The translations under genes and the position numbers were made by a program. The notes under the pieces are model-generated. The model was not told where the DNA came from, did no database searches, and saw nothing but the letters and a program-made list of their open reading frames with translations. Shown one piece after another: positions 24,284 through 32,870 of a stretch of 64,000 bases of DNA (position 1 is its first letter; the number at the start of each line of letters is the position of its first letter). This stretch comes from CAVVEC01 sp963770485 (GTDB lineage: Bacteria; Acidobacteriota; Terriglobia; Terriglobales; Acidobacteriaceae), in assembly GCA_963770485.1 (NCBI GenBank), contig CAVYPX010000016.1, positions 992,001 to 1,056,000 on the forward strand. The letters are read 5' to 3'.

Positions 24284-25138
24284 ATGTTTCGGGTCCCTGC
24301 AACCTGGCTGGCGGTGGTTCTGATCAGCAGTTCCACGCCAGCGAAAGGTCCCAAATCGGCGAAGGTATTGCCCGTTTCTTCTCCGCCGCAACAGCTCTCC
24401 CCCAACAATTCCTCACCCTACAATTCCGCCGATGAGCGCGCGCTGCTGGAATTAGCGAATCAGGCGCGGGCCCAATCCGGAGTTCCGCCGCTGCAATTGG
24501 ACGATGGCTTGACACAGGCGGCACGCGCGCACGCCGCCACCATGGCCGCGCAACAGCAGCTTTCGCATCAATTTGCCGGTGAGCCCTCCCTCGGGCAGCG
24601 ACTAGCGGCAAATTGCACACTGCACCTCGACCGCGCCGGCGAGAATGTTTCCTACGCCGGCAGCGTAGATCAAGCCCAAGAGAACTTGATGCACTCTCCC
24701 CCGCACCGCGAGAACCTGCTGAACCCTGCGTTCAATGTTGCGGGATTCGCGGTGGTCCGGAACGGAGATTCGTTCTACGTGGTCCAGGATTTCGGACACA
24801 GTTTGCCGGCGTATTCCCCACGGCAAGCGTCTGACATCGTGAGTGGAAGCGTAGCCCGCGCGCGGCGCGATGCCAATCTGTTGCAGTTGCGATGGATCGA
24901 CAACGGCACGGCACCCGCAGCGGCCTGCGCCATGGCGAAGTCGGATTCGCTGAATGCCCCTGCCCAGCCAGGCCGCCACATCCTTCGCTACACCACCATG
25001 CAGCCAGAACTGTTGCCCGACGCCGCCATCATGGCGATCGAAGATCGGGCTGCTCAGGGCTTCACGGTAGCCACCTGCTACGCGCGCACGTCCACCTTCC
25101 CGAATGGTGTGTACTGGGTGGATCTGATCTTGTACTGA
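24284..25138 (+). CDS. Secreted CAP-domain (SCP/YkwD-like) protein
   Basis: 284 residues. Signal sequence FRVPATWLAVVLISSSTPA, then a Ser/Pro-rich linker, then a CAP domain (about 50-170: ERALLELANQARAQSGVPPLQLDDGLTQAARAHAATMAAQQQLSHQFAG, GENVSYAGS, MHSPPHRENLLNPAFNVAGFAVVRNGDSFYVVQDFG) with the conserved His/Glu cavity residues, and a C-terminal domain of about 110 residues not recognised. Start: ATG 24284, preceded by AAGG; a GTG at 24269 is possible. CAP proteins in bacteria often act at the cell envelope. Function not known. Confidence 0.85.
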   Translation: MFRVPATWLAVVLISSSTPAKGPKSAKVLPVSSPPQQLSPNNSSPYNSADERALLELANQARAQSGVPPLQLDDGLTQAARAHAATMAAQQQLSHQFAGEPSLGQRLAANCTLHLDRAGENVSYAGSVDQAQENLMHSPPHRENLLNPAFNVAGFAVVRNGDSFYVVQDFGHSLPAYSPRQASDIVSGSVARARRDANLLQLRWIDNGTAPAAACAMAKSDSLNAPAQPGRHILRYTTMQPELLPDAAIMAIEDRAAQGFTVATCYARTSTFPNGVYWVDLILY

Positions 25139-25255
25139 GAAATTCAGGAACAGTCCGATGTAAGCGCGGGCGTTGCCGCCCGCGTCAGCCCCGGCACCAT
25201 CGCCCAGTGGTTCCCTTGTGCTAACCTGCAAGCCATAGCCCGTTGCCAGCACCTT

Positions 25256-26203
25256 ATGGAAGCACTGCGGCAGATTCGCATCGGCACCGCCGGCTGGTCC
25301 TACAAGGATTGGGAAGGCATTTTCTATCCGCCTGGAATGCAACGCAAGAAACAGCACCCCTTGGAATTCTTGGCGCAATGTTTCGATCTGGTAGAGATCA
25401 ACACATCGTTCTATGGACACATCAAGCCTGAACTGGCCAAGCTGTGGGTGCGGCGGGCAGGTGCAGTGAATCCGGATTTTGTGTTCACTGCCAAATTGCA
25501 TCGCTCATTTACGCACTCTCCGATGGCGGTGATGGAGCCGACCTCGGCGGCCACCATCAAGCCTAATGACGAAGATGAAAGACTGGCGCGCGAGGGGCTC
25601 GATTCCTTGGCTAGCTTAGGCAAACTCGGCGCCCTGCTCATTCAGTTTCCGGTGTCCTTCAAGAATACGTCGCTGAACCGCGAATACGTGGAAACGCTGC
25701 TCCGACAGTTCATCGAGTATCCACGCGTGGTCGAAGTGCGGCATTCCAGTTGGGACAATCCGGAAACGCTCAGCTACTTTACCGAGAGGAACGTGGCGTT
25801 CTGCAACATTGATCAGCCGCAGATCGGACGCTCGCTCGAAGCCACCGAGCATGTAACCTCGCCCGTCGGCTATGTGCGCCTGCACGGGCGGAATTACGAT
25901 CAGTGGTTCGAAGCAGAAAAGGGAGAAGACCGCTACAACTACCTTTACTCAGAAGCTGAGCTGGCTGGATGGAAAGATAAGATTGAGCGCATCGCTCAGA
26001 AGGCCCGGGTTACCTATGTGGTCGCTAATAATCACTTCGAGGGAAAAGCCGGAGTGAATGCCCTGCAGCTGAAACACATGCTGAGCGGACGACGCGTAAA
26101 GGCGCCGGAACCGCTGTTGAAGCGCTATCCGGAATTGAAAAGCATCGCGGATCCGTTGCCCGGAGATGACGACGGCTTGCCTCTGCTATCGATGTCATCG
26201 TAG
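25256..26203 (+). CDS. DUF72 TIM-barrel protein
   Basis: 315 residues. DUF72 hallmarks: IRIGTAGWSYKDWEGIFYPPG at the N-terminus, FDLVEINTSFYGHIKPE, LGALLIQFPVSFKN, VVEVRHSSW, and YVRLHGRN...YVVANNHFEGKAGVNALQL near the end. The fold is a TIM barrel related to xylose isomerase-like proteins; no reaction is established for the family. A hairpin GCGGGCG-TTG-CCGCCCGC (around 25166-25183) lies between this gene and the CAP gene. ATG 25256 is the natural start. Confidence 0.9.
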   Translation: MEALRQIRIGTAGWSYKDWEGIFYPPGMQRKKQHPLEFLAQCFDLVEINTSFYGHIKPELAKLWVRRAGAVNPDFVFTAKLHRSFTHSPMAVMEPTSAATIKPNDEDERLAREGLDSLASLGKLGALLIQFPVSFKNTSLNREYVETLLRQFIEYPRVVEVRHSSWDNPETLSYFTERNVAFCNIDQPQIGRSLEATEHVTSPVGYVRLHGRNYDQWFEAEKGEDRYNYLYSEAELAGWKDKIERIAQKARVTYVVANNHFEGKAGVNALQLKHMLSGRRVKAPEPLLKRYPELKSIADPLPGDDDGLPLLSMSS

Positions 26204-26383
26204 GGATTGGAGCGACCTGCATAGGGAACACCACTCCTTCCCAATTCGGAACCACTCGGCAAAGACTTGGTCATCCGTCACAACCGCCGAACCCTGAATT
26301 CTGCAAGGATCGTGTGGGATCTGTGGTGGGTTCGGCGCGCGCAGGTGCGGGCGCACTCTATTCCGGCCGGTGAAACAGGTAGC

Positions 26384-26452
26384 GGCCCCGTAGCTCAGCC
26401 GGATCTTAGGTTCGCACCTTAGAGGTCGTGAGTTCGAATCTCACCGGGGCCA
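26384..26452 (+). tRNA. Aberrant tRNA-like gene (anticodon loop reads CGC; shortened D-arm)
   Basis: Acceptor arms GGCCCCG and CGGGGCC pair fully (7 bp), and the T-arm GTGAG-TTCGAAT-CTCAC is perfect. The 5' D-stem strand GCTC and loop AGCCGGA are present, but the 3' strand (GAGC) is missing: only 13 bases lie where 16-17 are normal. The best anticodon arm is TTAGG-TTCGCAC-CTTAG with two wobbles, which would give CGC (Ala), yet the body lacks the G3-U70 Ala identity pair. The 3' end continues ACCC, not CCA. It is probably a damaged tRNA or a tRNA remnant at an integration site. An inverted copy of 26405-26420 lies downstream. Confidence 0.45.
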
Positions 26453-26536
26453 CCCTAATGCCTGGTTTGCGAAGTCTGGTTACGAAGGTGCATTCGGACT
26501 TGACATCAAATCGAACCAGAGAGAGACTCAGGTTGT

Positions 26537-26552
26537 AAGGTGCGAACCTAAG
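26537..26552 (-). repeat. Inverted 16-bp copy of the tRNA anticodon arm
   Basis: AAGGTGCGAACCTAAG is the exact reverse complement of 26405-26420 inside the tRNA-like gene. On the minus strand it is preceded by GCAGAGCG (a D-stem 3' strand) and followed some 25 bases later by GGTTCGATT (a T-loop). It may therefore be a piece of a second, inverted tRNA. Confidence 0.6.
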
Positions 26553-26660
26553 CGCTCTGCTTGGGAAAGTTTCGAGGCGGCCACGAGGTCGCCTTTGTTT
26601 ATTGGAAACGCGCCGGGATGCTTTTCAGTTGAACGCCCCACGGACACCCTCACAATAAAA

Positions 26661-26721
26661 TGTCATCCTGAGCGCAGTAGCCGTTTCGCGAAGCGAAGCG
26701 GCTACGGAGTCGAAGGACCCC
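26661..26721. repeat. GTCATCCTGAG-type palindromic repeat
   Basis: Begins GTCATCCTGAGCGCAG and ends GGAGTCGAAGGACCCC. The middle forms the hairpin GTAGCCG-TTTCGCGAAGCGAAG-CGGCTAC. It lies just past the stop of the minus-strand gene at 26731. Same family as 36875-36937 and 58398-58460. Confidence 0.7.
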
Positions 26722-26730
26722 TGCGTTCCT

Positions 26731-27537
26731 TCAGGAGATTTCGAGCAATTCCGCGAGCACCGCGTCCACATAGCGCTTCAGGTTCCTTATCTCGGAGGCG
26801 TCTGCGGCCGCGTGAGTCGATGCCGATCCGCGTCGATACGTCGACCTGGCGAGTGCCGCAATGCTCTCGTCTACAGTATCTAGAGACGCTTCCGCAACTG
26901 CAACGGAGGCACTGTTGCTCTTCCGCGCACGGAGAATGAATCGGACCTTCTGTTTCTGAGTGGGTAGTGTCTGCCCCTGTTCCGGCTGAAAACCCGGTGA
27001 GGCGAGGACCTTGTCGTCGGGGGCGAGGTGGTCGATTGCTTCTCGCAGAACTTCGCGGATTTCTGCAGCGGTTCCGCGCCAAGACACACGCTTACCTTGC
27101 GCAAGATCCAACAGCACCTGCTCATAGGACGCTGCTGCCAGCGGAAGCATCTTCCCAAGCGTGCCGAGGATCGCTCGCTCTGTTTGCGAGAGGATTAGGA
27201 GCCGATTCCCGCGCGCTTTCATGATATCCACGGTTGCTTCGAGCAGGTAGGGTTGCAGCTCTGCGATTTGGCCTAGGTAGGGCTCCTTCTCCCGCGGCGC
27301 GGTTCCGAGCTGAAGGAGGGTCTGAAGAACGAAATCTATCTCTTCGACAAGGCCAGCGCGATTCTGCACCGCTGACAATTCGAACCTCACCGATTCGAAG
27401 TATGTCCGCGCGATGGCGCTGGCGGTTGGCTGGACGACGACCGGTTGAACTGCCTTGGTGCGAACCCTTGTGACCGCGGCCGCGAGTCTCGCGATATCCT
27501 CGGACATCTGATCCAACGCTGTAAGAGCATCAGTCAT
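26731..27537 (-). CDS. Protein resembling predicted pPIWI-associated nuclease
   Basis: 268 residues. The C-terminal half (about 150-268: SWRGTAAEIREVLREAIDHLAPDD, then PGFQPEQGQTLPTQKQKVRFILRARK, ARSTYRRGSASTHAAADASEIRNLKRYVDAVLAELLEI) resembles, from memory, the pPIWI-associated nuclease-type domain predicted from conflict-system neighbourhoods. The N-terminal half is helical. No catalytic residues can be confirmed by eye. No PIWI/Argonaute gene is present. It forms a same-strand pair with the gene at 27562, 24 bp away, just downstream of an altered tRNA; the setting suits a defence or accessory cassette. Family assignment is moderate; function is inference. Confidence 0.6.
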   Translation of the reverse strand: MTDALTALDQMSEDIARLAAAVTRVRTKAVQPVVVQPTASAIARTYFESVRFELSAVQNRAGLVEEIDFVLQTLLQLGTAPREKEPYLGQIAELQPYLLEATVDIMKARGNRLLILSQTERAILGTLGKMLPLAAASYEQVLLDLAQGKRVSWRGTAAEIREVLREAIDHLAPDDKVLASPGFQPEQGQTLPTQKQKVRFILRARKSNSASVAVAEASLDTVDESIAALARSTYRRGSASTHAAADASEIRNLKRYVDAVLAELLEIS

Positions 27538-27561
27538 CGCCTAGCCGGAAGCGTTCACGTT

Positions 27562-28140
27562 CTACCTCCGGCCAGATTTTCGCTTTGCCGTTGATCGCTT
27601 TCGCGCTGGGGCTGGTCCTACCTGGCTGCGAGGCAACCCATGGACCACTAGGTTGTACCCGACTGGATTTAGTTGATAGAGGCCGTTCCCTGCCGCGTCG
27701 AAATAGCCCGCCGCCGCTGCATTTGGCAGCGTTTGCGGGATTTTCTTCGGAAGCTTGAATCCTGCCTGCTTAAAGTACTTCTCCAGGTCGGAGGCATTGA
27801 TAGAAGCCTTCCTTTCGTTCTCGGGCGCAATTTCGGAGAGATAGTACGCTACTAAGGCGGCCATCTGGTTCGAGGACTCAGGCTGCTTCTCCTCCTTAAG
27901 ATCACGGACACTCGTCAGGACTCTCGACTGCCGAAACTCGGGCATGACATTTGCACCCGGGCTAACACCGGCCGGTGGCGAGGCGGGACTTACTCTGCTT
28001 CGCCCGATGCTCAACCTCCCCAGGACGTAATCCAGCACGCGCTGAATGGATTCCCCATCCAGCCCATCGAGCGCACTGAGAATTGCTCCGATTGCCTCCA
28101 GTTCTCGATCCGCTTTACCTGTTTTGGCCTTAGTATTCAT
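27562..28140 (-). CDS. Conserved-looking hypothetical, winged-helix-like C-terminal half
   Basis: 192 residues: a basic N-terminus, a short helical segment with IGAILSALDGLDGESIQRVLDYVLGRL, a Pro-rich linker, then a compact domain (about 85-170) with QMAALVAYYLSEIAPENERKASINASDLEKYFKQAGFKLPKKIPQTLPNAAAAGYFDAAGNGLYQLNPVGYNLVVHGLP, and a very basic tail (ARKRSTAKRKSGRR). The compact domain looks like a winged helix (helix-helix-helix-beta hairpin). I recall the domain as common and unannotated in bacteria, often near the gene type at 26731. It could be a DNA-binding partner of that protein. Not named. Confidence 0.6.
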   Translation of the reverse strand: MNTKAKTGKADRELEAIGAILSALDGLDGESIQRVLDYVLGRLSIGRSRVSPASPPAGVSPGANVMPEFRQSRVLTSVRDLKEEKQPESSNQMAALVAYYLSEIAPENERKASINASDLEKYFKQAGFKLPKKIPQTLPNAAAAGYFDAAGNGLYQLNPVGYNLVVHGLPRSQVGPAPARKRSTAKRKSGRR

Positions 28141-28256
28141 TGAGATACCGTATCACGTCGTCGCGCCCGTTGAAAAACGTGTAACGGGTGCTGCACCTTT
28201 ACCGCGTGCCCCACGTGTCGTGTTTTTCAGGATAGGGATTTTGCCACTCAGCCTCT

Positions 28257-29120
28257 CTATTTGACTGGGCCGCAGGGTGAGGCCGCCAGTCGCTGCTCCA
28301 AAGCCTGTTTGATTCCGAGTAGCTGAGCCTGAGAAGGAGGTGGCGCGGCAGCCAGCGTCTGGTCCATAATCCTGAATGCGGTAGTTCGGGAATTGTTGCC
28401 TTCGGCAATATCCCCCGCGTTACATTCACACAGGGCACGATTGAAGTGGACCTGTGACAAAAAAAACTGACTGCGAGAATCCTTGAGGGACCCCATCACT
28501 TGAATCGCCTCGCTAAAACTCTTTTCCGCGGCCTCTCGCTTGCCGGCCGCACACTCTACGGCGGCGTCCCTTGCCTCCGCCTCCGCCTTTTCGCTTGGCG
28601 CCTCGGTTAGGCCCAGGGCGTTCTCGTAGTGGAGAGACGCCTTATCGTTTCGGTCGGCGCTCTGGGAAGCGTCCCCGAGGGCAATCTCATCGCGGAACGA
28701 TGTTAAGCCCTTTTGTTTGCTGGTGACCTTGTCCGCCGCATCTACCAGGTCGTTTAGCCTGCCAGCGAGCACTGAAAGCACTTCTGGGGAGGGATTTCCG
28801 GTCTGCTGTGCCTTAAAGAATTCCTGTTGCAAGGACATGATCGATGCCAAGGTGTTCTCTAGCCAGAGATGCCGCGCTTCCCGGGCGTCGGCCGGCTTCG
28901 TCACGGCACTGTCGTATATCGTAAACGCGCTTATTACAAGACCCAAGACAAGCGAGGCGACGCCGGCGTACTCCTTAATGTTGTCCATCGGAGTTTTGGG
29001 CCTCTCAACCTTTTGCCTGAGGTCAGAAATCTGTTCCTTCATGCCGGAGAGCTGTACTCGCACGTCGGAAGTGGCACTGGTTAAAGTCGATATCGAGGCC
29101 TCAATCTCATGGCTATTCAT
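28257..29120 (-). CDS. Membrane-anchored coiled-coil/TPR-like hypothetical protein
   Basis: 287 residues. A coiled coil (about 1-45, HEIEASISTLTSATSDVRVQLSGMKEQISDLRQKVE) precedes a single helix (about 50-70: GVASLVLGLVISAFTIYDS). A long helical region follows (about 85-280) with TPR-like features (ASLHYENALGLTEAPSEKAEAEARDAAVECAAGKREAAEKSFSEAIQ). No enzymatic motif. It precedes, on the same strand, the hypothetical pair at 27562 and 26731, with a gap of 116 bp. It could be a sensor or membrane arm of that cassette, but this is speculative. Genes on either side (tRNA-like, ispG) are ordinary, so the three genes form the accessory insert. Confidence 0.55.
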   Translation of the reverse strand: MNSHEIEASISTLTSATSDVRVQLSGMKEQISDLRQKVERPKTPMDNIKEYAGVASLVLGLVISAFTIYDSAVTKPADAREARHLWLENTLASIMSLQQEFFKAQQTGNPSPEVLSVLAGRLNDLVDAADKVTSKQKGLTSFRDEIALGDASQSADRNDKASLHYENALGLTEAPSEKAEAEARDAAVECAAGKREAAEKSFSEAIQVMGSLKDSRSQFFLSQVHFNRALCECNAGDIAEGNNSRTTAFRIMDQTLAAAPPPSQAQLLGIKQALEQRLAASPCGPVK

Positions 29121-29208
29121 GAGTCCAACCTTTCTCTAACTTGCACAGTCTCCCTTCAAGTCCAACGAGGATGCGAGATAATCGCGCCATCCTGTCGCAG
29201 TGATTCTT

Positions 29209-29254
29209 GATCTGCGTTCGCCGAGCACCAGCGGACATCCTTCGAACGCAGATC
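29209..29254. repeat. 12-bp inverted repeat GATCTGCGTTCG
   Basis: GATCTGCGTTCG (29209-29220) and its exact reverse complement (29243-29254) enclose 22 bp. It sits in the 254-bp gene-free gap between the accessory cassette and ispG, where nothing else is visible. It might mark the cassette edge or bind a regulator. Confidence 0.55.
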
Positions 29255-29374
29255 AGCTTTTCCAGGGGAAACTGCAGGAGCCGACTATAGGAACGAGAAA
29301 ACCATACTCCGGGGGCTGGGGAGAGTCAAATCAGAAATAAGAAGTCAAAAGGCGGGCGTAAAATCAAAAGGAGA

Positions 29375-30613
<1,239 letters not shown>

Positions 30614-30665
30614 GTGGAACTACCAGTCTAGCATGCGGTGCGCGGGTCGACGAATGCTTGCCGCG

Positions 30666-31022
30666 TCACTCGTCCGACCCGGAAAAGGAGCGCAGGGTAG
30701 CCAAGATATCTGCGGCCAACCGGCCGCTCTTCGCCAAAAGCTCAAGCTTCCGGTAAATGTCCTGGGTGGCCCGGGGTGAGTGTTTGCCGATACCCGCCAC
30801 GGCGATGACCTTCAAGTCCTTGTACAGCCTGAAAATCACGCGGTACTTGCCGGAGTGAAAGCTGCGCCATCCTGCCAGCGGGTCGCGCAATTGTTCCGAG
30901 CAGCCCTCCGGATCCTTGGCCAGCTTGAGCTTGAGCTCCCGAGCAAGAGTATTTCGAACGTTCTTGGGAACCGCCCTTGCGTCTCGGAGACCATCGTCGG
31001 TGAACTGGATCTGATACGCCAA
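30666..31022 (-). CDS. RelE-family toxin
   Basis: 118 residues with TTG start, immediately after the antitoxin stop. RelE-type pattern: IQFTDDGLRDARAVPKNVRNTLARELKLKL, LRDPLAGWRSFHSGKYRVIFRLYKDLKVIAVAGIGKHSPRATQDIYRKL. The sequence GWRSFHSGKYRVIFRL holds the RelE-family basic strand. The C-terminal tail beyond the fold (about residues 95-118) is longer than average. Expected ribosome-dependent mRNA cleavage; catalysis not verifiable by eye. Inserted, with its antitoxin, between ispG and rseP. Confidence 0.82.
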   Translation of the reverse strand: MAYQIQFTDDGLRDARAVPKNVRNTLARELKLKLAKDPEGCSEQLRDPLAGWRSFHSGKYRVIFRLYKDLKVIAVAGIGKHSPRATQDIYRKLELLAKSGRLAADILATLRSFSGSDE

Positions 31023-31346
31023 CTACTCTTCTCCAAACGCCTCGGTAAAGGAATGCAGCCTTCCCAACCGCGCATTGCCGTCGATGGTCTCTGCAGCGCG
31101 CAGTAGCTGCGCGAACATTTTCGGATCAGCCGTGATTTCCAGCGTCTCCACCGCCGCCCGGAGCTTCTTGAGCAGATTGTCGAAGTAGCGCTTATCCACG
31201 ACGTACTTCTCTTCCTCCTCGTCCCAGCCGGTTACCTCAATAATCCGCCGTCCCCTGGCTTGGCGGAAGAGTTTGCTCTGGTTTTGCCGCAGTTGAGACC
31301 GGTTCACCCTGATTCTGTCCGGACCAGCCAGCCTAAGTGTCTTCAT
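31023..31346 (-). CDS. Antitoxin of the RelE pair (Phd/YefM-like)
   Basis: 107 residues: an N-terminal DNA-binding-like part (TLRLAGPDRIRVNRSQLRQNQSKLFRQARGRRIIEVTGWDEEEEKYVVDKRYFDNLL) resembles Phd/YefM folds, with a C-terminal toxin-neutralising helix (TADPKMFAQLLRAAETIDGNARLGRLHSFTEAFGEE). Upstream GGAGGA gives a strong ribosome-binding site. The stop is directly followed by the toxin's TTG start. A dyad with GTAC/ATGTAC words lies upstream at 31363-31394 and is the expected autoregulatory operator. Confidence 0.78.
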   Translation of the reverse strand: MKTLRLAGPDRIRVNRSQLRQNQSKLFRQARGRRIIEVTGWDEEEEKYVVDKRYFDNLLKKLRAAVETLEITADPKMFAQLLRAAETIDGNARLGRLHSFTEAFGEE

Positions 31347-31362
31347 AGCACACTCCTCCGTT

Positions 31363-31394
31363 ACATGTACGAATCATGGGTACATAACGTACAT
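31363..31394 (-). promoter_or_regulatory. Putative operator of the RelE antitoxin
   Basis: The word GTACAT and its complement ATGTAC occur three times in 32 bp (ACATGTAC, GGGTACAT, ACGTACAT), a dyad cluster 17 bp upstream of the antitoxin ATG on the minus strand. Such clustered dyads are typical of toxin-antitoxin promoters. Confidence 0.55.
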
Positions 31395-31513
31395 ATTAAG
31401 TGTACCACACTCAGAAGCGAAGATAACCCGATTCCCGGAGCATGCTTATGGGATGGAACATCTCGGCTGGGCGATTAGAAAGTCCTGCGACGGCGTCGTC
31501 GCAGGACGTTTTC

Positions 31514-32860
31514 TTACGGCAGCCTTCCCGACAACCCCGGCAGCGTCTTCGCGATGTCGCTGTAGATCACCATCACGGCGAACAGCACCAGGAACACGAA
31601 TGCGGCCTGGTAAATTCGCTCCTTGATGCGCAGGCTGATGTCTCGCCGCATCAGGCCTTCGACGAACAGCAACAGGATCACGCCACCATCCATGATGGGG
31701 ATCGGCAACAGGTTGATGATGCCGAGGTTCAGGCTGATCGCAGCGGTAAGCGCCAGCAGCGGGGTCCAGCCTTTTTGACTCGCGGCTTCTCCAGCATCCT
31801 GGGCAATGCCAATGGGGCCTGATATCGTGCGTATCGAAACTTTTCGCTGAACCAACTTTTGCACCAGTTGGAGGATCAGCACCGAACCCTTCTTGTTTTC
31901 CTCGAGCGAGCGATCGAAGGCCTGAACAAACGGCAAGCTGCCCACTTTCATTTCCGGCGTGTTCAGGAAACCGATGCGATATCGTTTTTCATCCCCATTC
32001 TCGGTCTTCGCCAGCACCGGTTGAACTCGAAAGTTGAGTTGCTGGCCGTCGCGCAGGATAGTCAGCTCGATCGGCTTGTCCTTGGTCTCCTGCAAACTCT
32101 CGATCATGGCATCGATCGAGGGCAGCGGTTTGCCGTCCATCGCCAGAACTTTGTCGCCCTCTTTAATTCCGGCCTTGGCCGCCGGCATGTCCGGTTCCAT
32201 GTCCCCAACGATGACGGACTCGTTGGCATACCACCCCGCCGATCCAACCTGCGATACGGTCACTGCTTTGGGAATAATCTCTCTCTCAAACTTCTGGTCT
32301 CCCCGCTGCACCATGACATTCAAAGGCTGATTCGGATTCAGCATCACCTTGAAATAGACCTGCTCCCAGGTGGGGTTATCAATGCCATCAATGCGAAGGA
32401 TCCGGTCTCCCGGCTGCAACCCCACTTTGGCGGCAGCGGAATCATGCCGCACCCCCGCGAGCACCGCGGGCTTATCCAGGAATATCGGGTATTCGTAATG
32501 CACCATGTACACGACGGTCAGCAGTCCAACCGCGAGCAGAATGTTCATAGCGGGGCCGGCGATGGCAATCAGGAAGCGGTGCCAGCGCGGGTGCGACAGG
32601 AATTCTGCAGGATCGCCGGTGCGCTCCTCCATGGGGTTGTCGCCGCTCATTTTCACGTAGCCACCCAGCGGAATTGCACTGATACGGTAGTCGGTGTCGC
32701 CGCGGCGGACACCAAGTAACCGTTTGCCAAAGCCGATCGAAAACACCTCGACCCGTACTCCCAGCCATTTGGCAGCCATGTAGTGGCCCAATTCGTGGAT
32801 CAGGATCATAAATCCCAGGACCACGGCGACCGCAATCAATGCTGTAAAGAATCCAGACAT
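31514..32860 (-). CDS. rseP: RseP/site-2 protease, intramembrane zinc metalloprotease
   Basis: 448 residues. Catalytic HELGH at 22-26 (zinc ligands His22, His26; Glu23) in helix 1, a PDZ pair (about 110-300: GVRHDSAAAKVGLQPGDRILRIDGI, PDMPAAKAGIKEGDKVLAMDG), and the third-ligand motif NLGIINLLPIPIMDGGVI near 385. RseP cleaves membrane-bound anti-sigma factors and clears signal peptides. Start ATG 32860 (MSGFFTALIAVAVVLGFMILIHELGH). The gene lies 10 bp after dxr, part of the cdsA-dxr-rseP cluster common in bacteria. Confidence 0.95.
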   Translation of the reverse strand: MSGFFTALIAVAVVLGFMILIHELGHYMAAKWLGVRVEVFSIGFGKRLLGVRRGDTDYRISAIPLGGYVKMSGDNPMEERTGDPAEFLSHPRWHRFLIAIAGPAMNILLAVGLLTVVYMVHYEYPIFLDKPAVLAGVRHDSAAAKVGLQPGDRILRIDGIDNPTWEQVYFKVMLNPNQPLNVMVQRGDQKFEREIIPKAVTVSQVGSAGWYANESVIVGDMEPDMPAAKAGIKEGDKVLAMDGKPLPSIDAMIESLQETKDKPIELTILRDGQQLNFRVQPVLAKTENGDEKRYRIGFLNTPEMKVGSLPFVQAFDRSLEENKKGSVLILQLVQKLVQRKVSIRTISGPIGIAQDAGEAASQKGWTPLLALTAAISLNLGIINLLPIPIMDGGVILLLFVEGLMRRDISLRIKERIYQAAFVFLVLFAVMVIYSDIAKTLPGLSGRLP

Positions 32861-32870
32861 ATACTTTGTG

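Noticed and set aside
26204..29374. Typical integrated island with integrase and direct att repeats
   Set aside because: No integrase gene and no direct repeat of the tRNA 3' end was found beyond the cassette; only an inverted copy of the anticodon arm.
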